Position numbers and translations under genes: made by a program. From Umbelopsis ramanniana AG (lineage: Eukaryota; Mucoromycota; Umbelopsidomycetes; Umbelopsidales; Umbelopsidaceae), in contig NW_026252164.1 of assembly GCF_025399195.1 (NCBI RefSeq), positions 1 to 64,000 on the forward strand: a stretch of DNA of 64,000 bases, written 5' to 3'. A model generated the notes under the pieces. That model had not been told where the DNA came from. It saw nothing but the letters and a program-made list of their open reading frames with translations, and made no database searches. Below, piece by piece: positions 1 to 10,515 of this stretch. The first letter of the stretch is position 1. Every line of letters starts with the position of its first letter.

Positions 1-2640
1 GTTCCTAGTAGCTATGCAGGCTCCGCGATCGATCAGTATGGATATTATTTCCGGATATTGACCAGCCAAGAACAGCGGTGACCTTCCATCCTCATCCAGT
101 GCTTCAATGTCTGCACCGTTGTCCAAGAGATAAGTCAATACTTCAATCTGTCCATGCTGCGACGCTCTATGCAACAATGTGTTCATACAGTATCGTCTCT
201 CTTCTTCGTCATTGATGAAACCTAGTGCGCTTTGAATCAGCGTAATTTGTCCGGCATCTACAGCCAAATTTAGCAGCCACAGAGTTGTATCTCCTGTTTC
301 CTCAGTAATGGCTCCTGCGTCTTTCAGCTGGTATACTATATTGACATGACCTTTCGATATGGCGACCTCAATTGGTGAAGTTTGTTTTTCATTTCGAGTA
401 TCAACATTGGCGTTATGAGCAATCAAAGCAGCCACAATATCAAAATGATTATATTCTGCGGCGAGATGGAGAGCAGTATCACCATACTTTGTTTTTGCTT
501 CGATATTGGCTTTGTTTTGTAGCAGCAACTCAAGAATGGCAAGATGGTCATCTCTAGCTGAGAGGTGTAAAGCAGTTAATGAGTCGTTATCGACTGCATT
601 TATGCTTGCATTTCTTTTGATCAATAGAGAAACCATTTCCTGTTGGGCGGCAGTTACAGCAATCATTAAAGGCGTTTGGCCATTGGCATTCCTAACGTCG
701 ATATTAGCGCCAAGGTCCAAGAGAAGGGTTGCCATTTCTGTATCTCCATTTTCCGACAATTCGGCAAGAAGGGGGTTCCCGTCTTTGGACTTTTCATCTA
801 AATTTGCACTGTTGGCAGATAGTTGAAATACTGTACTTTTGTGTCTATTTCTTACCGCCAAGTGAAGTGCAGTATTAAAGTTATCATCGTGCAAGTGGAC
901 AGTAGCTCGATGGTGGAGCAGTATACCTACGGCTTCCGTATCTCCCTTGTCTGAAGCCAGGTGAAGTGCAGTTTCTAAGAATCTATTTTGTTCGTCAACA
1001 GCCGCGCCATGATTGATTAGAAGGTCTACTATATCACATTGTCCATTCATTGCAGCCAAGTGAAGTGGAGTATTTGAATACTGATTTTTTACATCCACAG
1101 TACACTGCCGGCTGATCAGAAGACTTACTACTTCCTTATGGCCATTCTTTGCTGCCAAGTGAAGTGCAGTTGGTGACGATGCATTTTGTGCGTCGACAGG
1201 CACGCCATGGTTGATCAGCAAGTCTACGATTTCATGATGCCCATTCTCTGCTGCCTTATGTAATGCAGACTTTGGAGAGCTTCCATTTGAACCAACAGTA
1301 GCTTGATAATGAAGCAGCAAGCCTACTACTTCTTTATGGCCTTTTTCTGCAGCCAAGTGAAGTGCAGTATCCAATCCTTTATTTTTCAAGTCAACAGCCG
1401 CGCCACGCTTGACCAGCAGCTCTACTATTTCGTTATGTCCGTTGGTTGCAGCCAAATGAAGTGAAGTGTTTAAAAGTTTATCTTGCAAGTCAACCGTCGC
1501 TCCATGGCTTAACAGCAGCTCTACTACTTCCTTATGTCCTTTTTTTGCAGCCTTGTGAAGCGCAGTGTTTGAATGGAGATCCTTAAAATCAACAATAGCT
1601 CGATGTTGGAGCAGCAGGCTTACTACTTCTGTGTGTCCTTTCTCTGCTGCCAAATTTAGTGCAGTATCCAACCCTCCATTTTGCAAGTCAACAGCCGCGC
1701 CACGCTTGATCAGCAGCTCTACCACTTCTTTATGTCCGTTTCTTGCAGCATTATGAAGTGCAGTGTTTGAATAGCGATCCTTAAAATCAACAGTAGCTCG
1801 ATGGTGGAGCAGCAAGTTTACTACTTCTGTGTGTCCTATCCCTGCAGCCAAGTGGAGTGGAGTATTTGTATCGTTATCTTGTACATCAACAGACGCCTGA
1901 TGGTGGAGCAGCAAGCCTGTTACTTCTTTATGCCCTCTCTCTGCAGCCAAGTGAAGTGCAGTTTGTCCGTTGTAATTTTCAGCGTCAACAGCCGCGCCGT
2001 GCTTGATCAGCAAATCTACTATTTCATGATGTCCTTTCATAGCAGCTATATCGAGTGCAGTTTCATAGTCTAAACCTTCTAAACGAGTATTAGCTCGGTG
2101 GTGGAGGAGCAAGCTAACTATTTCACCATATCCTTCCTCTGTAGCCAAGTGAAGTGCAGTATATGAAGCTTCATTTATTTCGTCTATAGCCGCGCCATGG
2201 TTGAGCAACAAGTCTACTACTTCTTTATGTCCTCCCTTCGCAGCCATGTGAAGTGCAGTATCTGAAAATTTGTTTTGTGCATTAACAGCCGCACCATGAC
2301 TGATCAGAAAGTCTACTTTCTCATATTGTCCATTCCTTGCAGCCAGGTGAAGTTCTGTTTCTGCCTTGTCATGTTGTGTACCAACAACTGTGCTGTGCTC
2401 CATCAGCCAGTCTTCTACTTCTTCATTTTGGCTCTGCGCAGGCAAGTGCAGTGCAGCCACGTAATCAGTATTTTTCCATCCACCGTTGGCATTAAGTTGT
2501 AGTAATATGTTGATCCCACGACTGTACATATCACTTTCGCCTTTGGTATCACTGCCAACCTGATTGGAGCTATCGCACATCGACTGACCATTTCCCGTAA
2601 CCTGATTTTGACTTATTTCCCTCTCAGTGCCAGAAGACAT
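1..2640 (-). CDS. Ankyrin-repeat protein, 3' end outside the window
   Basis: A single open frame of 880 codons starts at the ATG at 2640-2638 (MSSGTEREISQNQ) and is still open at base 1, so the C-terminus is missing. After a polar lead of about 100 residues come about 24 ankyrin repeats of 33 residues, with the typical TALHLAA, GH.EVV.LL and HGA.VD cores. No catalytic domain, membrane segment or signal peptide is visible in the part present. The role can only be given as a protein-interaction scaffold. The central repeats (about 1000-2250) are much more alike at the DNA level than the outer ones, which suggests recent internal duplication. There is no intron in 2.6 kb, unlike most neighbours. 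What lies beyond the left edge (for example an effector domain) cannot be seen. Confidence 0.88.
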   Translation of the reverse strand, partial: MSSGTEREISQNQVTGNGQSMCDSSNQVGSDTKGESDMYSRGINILLQLNANGGWKNTDYVAALHLPAQSQNEEVEDWLMEHSTVVGTQHDKAETELHLAARNGQYEKVDFLISHGAAVNAQNKFSDTALHMAAKGGHKEVVDLLLNHGAAIDEINEASYTALHLATEEGYGEIVSLLLHHRANTRLEGLDYETALDIAAMKGHHEIVDLLIKHGAAVDAENYNGQTALHLAAERGHKEVTGLLLHHQASVDVQDNDTNTPLHLAAGIGHTEVVNLLLHHRATVDFKDRYSNTALHNAARNGHKEVVELLIKRGAAVDLQNGGLDTALNLAAEKGHTEVVSLLLQHRAIVDFKDLHSNTALHKAAKKGHKEVVELLLSHGATVDLQDKLLNTSLHLAATNGHNEIVELLVKRGAAVDLKNKGLDTALHLAAEKGHKEVVGLLLHYQATVGSNGSSPKSALHKAAENGHHEIVDLLINHGVPVDAQNASSPTALHLAAKNGHKEVVSLLISRQCTVDVKNQYSNTPLHLAAMNGQCDIVDLLINHGAAVDEQNRFLETALHLASDKGDTEAVGILLHHRATVHLHDDNFNTALHLAVRNRHKSTVFQLSANSANLDEKSKDGNPLLAELSENGDTEMATLLLDLGANIDVRNANGQTPLMIAVTAAQQEMVSLLIKRNASINAVDNDSLTALHLSARDDHLAILELLLQNKANIEAKTKYGDTALHLAAEYNHFDIVAALIAHNANVDTRNEKQTSPIEVAISKGHVNIVYQLKDAGAITEETGDTTLWLLNLAVDAGQITLIQSALGFINDEEERRYCMNTLLHRASQHGQIEVLTYLLDNGADIEALDEDGRSPLFLAGQYPEIISILIDRGACIATRN
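1174..1470 (-). repeat. Ankyrin block B: repeats 10-12, second copy of the 297-bp duplication
   Basis: This is the second copy of the three-repeat block and abuts block A directly and in frame. It is more diverged at its end (the repeat-11 loop reads ATVGSNGSS), so the copies are not identical. Confidence 0.7.
1471..1767 (-). repeat. Ankyrin block A: repeats 7-9, one copy of a 297-bp duplication
   Basis: Three consecutive ankyrin units (99 residues) here closely resemble the next three units at 1174-1470. The match is clearest in the segment coding KRGAAVDL, where the same run begins at 1687 here and at 1390 in the next copy, exactly 297 bp away. The unit order (NTALH.AA, DTAL.LAAEKGH, ALHKAA) is kept between the copies. 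Confidence 0.75.
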
Positions 2641-3128
2641 GGTACGAAAAAAGAAAAAAGAGAGAGAGAAAGAGAGTTTGCAGTTTTGGTGCGCAGCAGA
2701 TTTAATGACAATTAGCTTCTGTGCGACAGCAAAGGTATCACTTGACTCGTCTTTGACGCTCCGAGCCGAAGAAACTTTGAAGCAAGAACTTCCATACCTC
2801 AGCCGCTATGTAGATTGATCTAATCAACATACTGTTCTTCAACAGTATCTCATATGCTAAATTCAAGTACTGTTTTCACCATGCACAAAATCAAGTCAAA
2901 AATTTTGGGGATCTAAATCTGAAGTATTGGTGATACTCATCACAAACCTTATGAGAGGCAAAACAACGCCTTTCATGTCCCAGTTGCATGTCATCTTTTG
3001 TAGGGCTCATCTGTTTATGAAGCAGAAATGTAGAATATCAAATGAGACCACCATATTGAATAAAAATACAATCAATTTTATTTGTCTATAACAGCGTGGG
3101 GGACCAATTGGCCATACTTTTCATCCGT
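2641..3128. promoter_or_regulatory. Upstream region of the ankyrin gene and 3' flank of HGH1
   Basis: This 488-bp gap holds a purine-rich GA tract at about 2645-2676, next to the ankyrin start codon, where it would lie in the 5' UTR or core promoter. The rest is AT-rich and I see no coding signal. The HGH1 stop codon lies at its right edge. Confidence 0.4.
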
Positions 3129-4821
3129 TTATGCAATTTCTTCAATGGCAAGATCCTCGTCTTCATCTTCTACAGCTGGAGCTTGGTCTGGATGCTCGTT
3201 GATCTCTACGATCTTCTCGTCTCCTTCGTCACGCATGAGCATGTCAACAATATCCTGGCACTTGTCCGAGACCTTGTCGTCATTTTCCGATGCATGGAGA
3301 CGCTGAATGACACGGTATACCTGCTTTTCGCGCAAATAATCTCTGCCGTTCCGGGTAGTGGTAAGCAAAAGAATTGATTCGCACAACATCAATCGCAGCA
3401 ATGGATCCGCTTCTCGAGTCTAAATAAGAGTGGGTAGGCGGTGTGAGCTGAGGCTTCTAGAGTGTGGCCAAACCATCGTTTGTAGATGAACAAATAAATT
3501 ACCTTGTCATCATCCAACAATTGGATCTCCTCGGGAAACTTCTCGAATTCCTAAACATATCCAAAACGTATGAGTACGATCGCCCTAGTAGACCACTCAA
3601 TGCCATAATAGCCATACTCACATCCATGTCATACTCTTCGTTGCCACACAAAGGCAAGAGGATGAAAGGCAACATGTTGGTACCTTCGACATCCAATATT
3701 TCATCATGCTTTCTAGTTTCAAAGCAGCAGTTCCTAAACCACAAAATGTCAGCGGACGTATCCTTCAGGAACATCCAAATTCAAAAAATACGACTCTTAC
3801 TTCATGGTAGAGATAGCACCTCCTCTTCGGATAACGCTCTTGTCTTCGCTGAAGATTTGAACTTTGGTGACGGGAGCTAGATTATCGTGACTAGCCTTCT
3901 CAACGAAATAAACTCGACCATGACGGATCTAATAGCAATTTATCAGTACGACGAATCTCCCTATGCCCCCACACATGCCTGTTCAACTCACTGAAGAAGC
4001 GTTGGCAAAGACACTAGCCAAGAAATGGAATTCAGCTTGTGGGTTGTAATTCTTACCCACTCCCTTATGGAATGCCTCAACGAGCTGATCCATCAAACGT
4101 GTTGACTCGGAAAGGCCCTCCAAAGGCGTGACCTTTGCGTCTATTAATTTGACACAGATGGGCTCGTACTTGGTCATGTTGGACAACAGCATGCAAGCAA
4201 CATCGGCCAAGATAGATTTTGGAATCTGGTAAGAGACAAGTGATTGGCTGATTAGAGTGTGAAGTACGCTACACGGGGGGCAATATGAAAGGGACGCTTA
4301 CGGTGATTAGAAGGCAAATGTGCTTGATGAATTTGTCATCATCAAGGTCGGGGAGAGTTCGAGGGTCGCCAGACAAATTAATGAGGGACTTCAAAGCGTC
4401 ATGGGCAGTGATCTAGGATACCAACAGATGTTAATTATCTGTTCTCGAAACCACTAGCTCGTCTCGGTATTACACAGTATACATACGGGATCCTCTCTGC
4501 AAAGGGCCTTGAGGTCAGGAATGACAGTTTGGCGCTTGCTCAAAATGAGCGCTTGGTATCCTGAATTTTGGTGCGTGAAGCCAGTAAGATGGTGCAAAGC
4601 AATAGCTCGAACCTGTTCATAGTTCGTTAGTGTCTATGCGGCGATCGGTCCAATGTAGTCCGGGGATTCATCCATGAATTCATTCATACCTCTAATTTTG
4701 GTTCGTGCAAGAAATCGATCAGCTGTAAAAAGAGAATCCGGGATCAGTATGATATAGAGCATCGTCGCCTTGCTTGATCCTCTTTCGTCCTGAACTTCAC
4801 CTCAACTATTTGTTGTTCCAT
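3129..4821 (-). CDS. HGH1: HGH1 homologue (armadillo-type eEF2 folding factor)
   Basis: Spliced exons (minus): 4821-4801, 4722-4690, 4612-4487, 4412-4302, 4225-3992, 3928-3801, 3733-3622, 3550-3503, 3419-3129, giving 368 aa; yeast and human HGH1 are about 390. The N-terminus reads MEQQIVELIDFLHEP, the usual start of the family. The conserved C-terminal segment RLMLCESILLLTTTRNGRDY is followed by YLREK.VYRVIQ and an acidic tail. The middle carries SVIRRGGAISTMKNCCFE and NMLPFILLPLCGNEEYD, both characteristic of HGH1. Family knowledge: HGH1 acts with the TRiC chaperonin in folding translation elongation factor eEF2. The first exon codes only seven residues. It is the first of three consecutive minus-strand genes, each with its own upstream gap. 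Confidence 0.93.
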
Positions 4822-5111
4822 GGTAAAGACAATGTCAAAGGTAGTTTATAAAAAAAAAGTTTGGACGGTCTTTTTTTTTGTGGTTATGGGCTCATTGAAT
4901 TACAGCTAAAAACATTTGGCCTGGACGGAGTTTGGATCTCGCTTTCGGCTGGCGGGCTGCCGAAGAATAGCGACCTTCTACATCCTTCTCATGCACACAA
5001 CTTCGGTTTGATTTTATTTTATTTTATATTAGAGCTACCGTACAGAAAGGTCAAAGTGAATGATATCAGCTAGATAAAGCTTAATTTTTAAATTGCTTGC
5101 AGCACTCTAGT
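4822..5111. other. Gap between HGH1 and FPP synthase
   Basis: This 290-bp stretch holds the HGH1 upstream region, with A- and T-runs at about 4850-4880, and the 3' flank of the FPP synthase. No further gene is visible. Confidence 0.4.
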
Positions 5112-6706
5112 TTATTTGGTTCTCTTGTAGATCTTGTCCATGAACTCAATGAACACCTGCTTCTTGACACCGGTGGATTCATCAACTTGGTCAATCAAAG
5201 TTCTCAATTCAGTGTAGCTCTTGTTTTCATAGTTCTTGTAGATTTGTTCAATGTTCAAGTCCAAATACAATTGCTTAACCTTAGCTTCAGCCTCAGCATC
5301 CTTCTTGCCATAGTTTTCCTAAGGTAATGAGATTGCGGATTAGTATGTTGGAAATTTAGTGGGAAGGACAGAGGTAATGGGTGCTTACATCAAGAACCTT
5401 GCGCTGTTCAGGGCTGGCGATGACGAGAGCCTGGTTGATGAGCCATGAGCACTTGTTATCTTGGATATCAGTGCCGATCTTGCCAATGAAGGCAGGGTCA
5501 CCATAGCAATCAAGGTAGTCATCCTGAACCTGGAAGTACTCGCCGAGAGGAATCAAGATATCGTGGCATTGCTTGAAGGCTTCCTCACTGTGGACGCCAG
5601 CCTAATGAAATAAAAATGTCAGTCATTGTTCAGTAAGTGTGATTACATATTGTAGTATATGTCTAACTCACCATGTGCAAAGCAAGGACGACGGGAAGGT
5701 AGAAGGAGTAGTAAGCAGTCTTGTAGATGACAATGAACTGATGCCTAAGGTGAGATGAAGAACGTCACAGTGTTAGCTTTCACATATTTGATCTGGTTTG
5801 GTTTTTTGGCCTGATCTGATCCAACACTCACTTTTGGGGAGAGAACTTGCTGAGATCGACCTTGTCCTCAGGAGCAGTGATCAAGTCGCAAAGCTGACCC
5901 AACTGAGTCTGGAAGCTGACCTAAATTTGCACGAAACAAATGTCAACACTAGGCCTATGTAAAGCATCTGCATCACGTAAAAGAACGCATTCTCACATCA
6001 TGGAAGAGTTCAACCAGATCAATGTAGTAGCTGGTGCCCTTGAAGTACTTCTTCAAGAAGAGGAAAATGCAGGATTCCAAAATGAAAGAGTCGTTGATGG
6101 CGATGGTTCCGACACCGTCCTTGCGGTACCAGCAGGGTTGACCGCGACGAGTGATAGAGGCATCCATCATATCGTCAGCAACAAGGAAGTAGGCTTGCAA
6201 CTAAAACGAGACGCGTGAGATATAAATCGAGACAATCGAGGCACCGAGTGTTGTTCCACTTACGAACTCAACGAGCCAGCCCAAAATTCTAGCCTTGTGA
6301 AGCTCTTCCTCAGTGGCAGCATCACCCTTGAGAATGTAAAGAGTGTCGACAACAGACAGACCGCGGTTGAGTTTTCCTGATGAAACGTCAAAAGTAAGAT
6401 TAGTCAAGGCACGACAGTGGGATGGTCACGCCAGTCAATCCAATAAGACGTTGTACCTCCGGGAACGTTGTACTCCAAGTTCTAAAGGCAAGGAAGGATA
6501 ATCAGCCATTTTGTGATGGACGTACAATAACAAAGTTAAGCTCATCTGGATTTGACAGGATGAAGACGTACCTGCTTAGTCCATTCGTAAGCATCCTCGG
6601 GCATGTTGTATTTGCGAAGCTCATCGAGGACTTCGTTGGCCAATTCGGGGAATACATCGAGGAAAGCCTTTCGGTTAGCTTCCTTAACAGATTTAGCGTC
6701 AACCAT
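5112..6706 (-). CDS. ERG20: Farnesyl diphosphate synthase
   Basis: Spliced exons (minus): 6706-6572, 6481-6457, 6376-6264, 6200-5997, 5920-5832, 5744-5672, 5601-5389, 5318-5112. The product is 352 aa, the same length as yeast Erg20. The first aspartate-rich motif DDMMD lies at about residues 100-104 and the second, DDYLD, at about 240-244; both bind Mg-diphosphate. YNVPGGKLNRGL carries the conserved lysine and arginine for the homoallylic substrate. It condenses IPP with DMAPP and then GPP to make FPP in the cytosol, feeding sterol, dolichol and prenylation pathways, and in Mucoromycota carotenoids too. No targeting sequence is seen. Residues before the first DDxxD fit an FPP rather than GGPP synthase, but chain-length choice was not modelled. 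Confidence 0.96.
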
Positions 6707-7077
6707 GATCTCTAGATGATGAAGGTGTTGAAGTTTATGACTTTTTTGTGGGCCCTGAAATTTTTGCTGCCAAATGCCCCGCAGCCTCAGAAACGTCACA
6801 TCCATCAACAAATGGAAGATCTCGTTCGCTCAACCCTCACGCAACCACCGATCCCAAAATCCAACAAGCCAACCAGTATCAATGACCATCGATTGAAAGA
6901 TTTTTCTTCAATAAATTAAGACGAAACTTCTCGGTAAAAAAATAAAACATGGTGCAAAAATGTTTATTGCAGTGAGGAGTGGATGATGAGATTTAAAATT
7001 GATTGACGGACTTTTTTTTTTACAGTGTAAGCGGAAGAGGTAGGAAATGTGTGTATAGTGACAATGGCGCAGATGCA
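6707..7077. other. Gap between FPP synthase and GDH2
   Basis: This 371-bp stretch contains the FPP synthase promoter side and the GDH2 3' flank, with T-runs near 7011-7020. No gene is recognised. Confidence 0.4.
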
Positions 7078-10000
7078 TTAGTTCTTGGTGGAAGTAAAGC
7101 TGTTCATGAACTCAAAGAAGGCAAATTGACTTGGGTTGGGGCCGTACTTGTAGACGAACTGAGATGCCAAGGAAGCACCAAAGATAGCACGGACATAACT
7201 TTCAGGCACACGTTGCAAAAGAGTCTCCAAACCAAGTTGCTTCAAAAGAAGGTTGGGGAAAGCTGCTTCAAGGACAATGCGACGGAGCTCAATGTTGTTC
7301 CATAATGAGTTATGTTGGAGTTGTTCATTGAGTTGAACGATGGCAATAGACAAATCATCAGAGAGAATAGAGAGAGGGGCCTTGCTGATGTTGTGTTCTC
7401 GCCACAAAGCCTCAAATTCAAGAGCAGCGTTGCGCTCAATGATTTCTTGCACTTCCTTAACATAGGCTTCATAGAAAGCAGGGACCTTTCCATCACGGAC
7501 ACACATGTGCTCTTCAAACTCTTCGTTGTTGAAAGCCAAGGCAGCAAGGACTTCAAGGGAGGATGAGGTGACACCACCCTTGTTGGCAGAAGCATCCTTA
7601 AAGATGACGACACCGTTCTTTTCCAGACGAAGACGAGCTTCTTGAGTGAAGAACAAGTTGGCACCTTCAACAACATACTTGAATCGGGGAACGCCATCTT
7701 GATCCAACAACTTGGTAACATTACCGAGATCAACAGATTCGGGTCGGCCACCACAAGGCACAAAGATCATGGCAGATGAGAGTTCATTGACATGGAAAGT
7801 ATTTCGGAATTGCAAACCGTTATCAACGACCATACCGTTAGGCAACTTGACATTGTTTTCATCGACAAGGACCTTGAATCCCTTACTGCTGAGCTTTTCA
7901 GGGTTGAAGTTGCTGATCATGAGACGAGCGTTGGCAAGTCGGGTCAACTCCTCACGATCAATACCTTCTTCGTCATAGAGGACACCAGAGCCATCGACAA
8001 TAGCAGTGGTCTTATCTTTGGAAATCTTGATTTCATTGGATCCCAAATCTCCATCTGGACCACCGGTCTGCAACTTGGTACATTCCTCCTCCTGAAGACC
8101 GAGCTTGCGATAGATACCCAAGACATATTGGTGGACAGAGCGGGTGGTCATACCAAAGAGATCGTGGGGGATACCACCAAGGCTTTGGCTCTTTCCGGTA
8201 GTGAAGGCCTTCCAGAAGCTGGCATTGCGACGACGAGCGTGTGCAGAAGCCCAGTCCATATAGTCGGCAGTACCTTCATCAGGGCCAAAGAAGAGAATCT
8301 CAGGCTTCTTATAACGGTCGACCAAGGTTTCCTTGATACCAGGAGTCTTTCCAATGATCAACAGATCCAAAACGGAATCGACATACTTCTCAAAGGCAAC
8401 GCGAGGCTTGTCTTGCTGATCCATGTCAAGGAGAATGGTACCCTTGGAACCACCTTCAGGAATATCCTTGTTCTTGCGTTGCTGGGTGGCAGCAAGTGCG
8501 TAATTTTCATCAAACAAGGTACGTTGGTTGATGGAATAGGCTTCAGTGTTGCGGGACTTGATAATACGAATACCGCCTCGGGCCACATCTCGGAAACGCA
8601 CGTGGAAACCTCGGAACTCTGAACCGACAACCAGGAACATACCATATACCTTGTTAGGGTACTCGATCTCAGGCAAAAAGCTGGGATCCATGCGGAAGGA
8701 GAGAGCAACCTTGGTGGATTGATAGAAGTTGGTCTTGAGAACATGCTTGTTGAACACAAGGAAGGATTCCAGGACCATTTGTTCGTGCGCATTGGAGGTG
8801 GTATGCTTAATCTTGTCACGAAGTTGATCTTCCGTCAAGATTTCTTGGGTGCTCAAGCGTTGATAAGAAAGAGTAGGTTGGAGAGTAGCCTCACGTTGGT
8901 TGACGTAGTGGACAGTAGCAAAATTGGCATACAAGAGCTTGATTAATTCGGGATACTGAGAAATGATATCCAAGATATATTCACGAGTGAAAGTCTCTTG
9001 ACGCAAGCGCTTCTTCATCTTGTTAAGCACCTCTTCATGGATGGGGTTGGTGCGATCAAGAATAGTAGTAAGAGCCAAGTACTCCGAACCCAAGCGGTTG
9101 AGGAAATGTTGACAGAAAATCCAGCATACATAGCCGTACACGGTCTCTTGAACGGACAATTGGTTGCTTTGGAAGAAGGATTGCAAAGGAGTATTTGGCA
9201 AGCAGTAGATCAAGGAAGTTTCCTTAATGACTTGGTGAATGGAGTGTTCGATAGGGAAGCCACGGGCATTGGGAACAGGATTCAAATACAAGCTCATGAT
9301 GGTAACGCCATTGGAAAATTGTTCTGCATGTCAAAGTTAGTTTTTGAGTAAAGATCGGCACGATAAGAAAAATGGGAGAAGAGGCTGTGACTTACCGACA
9401 TACTTGCGAGTAGAATACAGATTGTAGTAATGGTATAAATCAGACATAGCAGAGAAGAAGTTTTGGGTACTTCGCTGTCTATAACCAATGACCAGTCTAT
9501 GTTCGCGACTACCCTCGACTTGGTACATCTCTATAACAGGGCCGGTTCTTTGAAGAACGTTGTTCATCACCTCTTCGTACACTTGAAGCGTGTGGTCGGT
9601 GGCCTTCTTCAAAAAGGTAACATCTGCCACTTGTCGGATATCAGTTTCTTGTTCTGGTGTGGGGTTCTCATTGACAAACTGGCACTTTGTCACAAAGTAG
9701 CAACGAAGTTGTGATGTCATGCTTGACGACACTGTTCCGTTGGATCGATAGGATTCGAGACGGTACGCCAAGGTACGAACGCTAGCATCGAGGTACTTCT
9801 CATCGATTCTAATTAAAAAAGTGTGTTAGTTAGGTATTCTGGTACCATGGCCCCCCCGGTAAGGTATGATAAGGGATGGCTGTGAGGTCCGGACGCATGT
9901 GGAATTAAAATTTTCGTTATCTTTGCCTCGCTCAGCCAAATATTATTTTGAGCGAAGCCCCCCTCACTTCATATCAAACCACCCCCTTACCGACCCTTTT

Positions 10001-10515
10001 CCATTAAATGAGTCACCATCTTACCTCTTTTCATACTTGGGTCCACTGAGCTGAGACACACCAGGCTTAGACGAGTGGATATACACCGTAGCATCATCGG
10101 TTTCTCTCTCCAAGTTGATGTCCAACACACTTTCGTGTCGAGTATATGCAAGAATCTTTGCACCGTAGAGGGCCATGATATGGTTTGCAATGGTCTCCAC
10201 AGTTTCCAGGGCAAAGTAGTAATCGTCAATACCAAGGTTTCTAATGGCAAAATGGCACTGTTAATAAGAATTTGGTGGTGAAGGGCAGCACTACCCATCG
10301 ATACATTACCCATAGAACCAAGAGACTTCATTTTGGACAAGATCCTTGGGTAAAAAGCCTACGCCGGAAAGGAAATCACAGACGCTGACCATCTGTTCCT
10401 CCTTGCCAGGAAACACGTTGGCATTGTAGCCACTCACATTCTTGACGGTGTGTGTTTTCTCCAAAGTGGTTGGAACCAGCAACCGCTGTGCTCCAAGTTC
10501 GGTAGAAATAGTCAT
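7078..10515 (-). CDS. GDH2: NAD-specific glutamate dehydrogenase (large type)
   Basis: Spliced exons (minus): 10515-10310, 10240-10025, 9808-9396, 9323-7078, giving 1026 aa. This is close to fungal NAD-GDH (about 1030-1100) and unlike the 450-aa NADP form. WFYGNLGIDDYYFALETVE near the end of the N-terminal region and VARGGIR, then PEGGSKGTILL at about residue 570, mark the catalytic domain. The Rossmann part carries RFKYVVEGANLFFTQEARL. The enzyme deaminates glutamate to 2-oxoglutarate and ammonia with NAD, a catabolic mitochondrial or cytosolic step when amino acids are the carbon or nitrogen source. At the first intron an acceptor after CCATTAG was chosen because it restores the conserved YGNLGIDD; an earlier CAG breaks it. 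Long opposite-strand frames over exon 4 are shadows. Confidence 0.96.

Noticed and set aside
1-2640. Regular 33-codon spacing that looks like a repeat array (CRISPR-like periodicity)
   Set aside because: The repeats are about 99 bp, imperfect and in frame, coding ankyrin motifs; there are no spacers, and this is a fungal genome.
7792-8622. A 276-codon plus-strand frame
   Set aside because: It lies wholly opposite GDH2 exon 4, which is strongly conserved; the plus frame has no family resemblance and is a codon-bias shadow.
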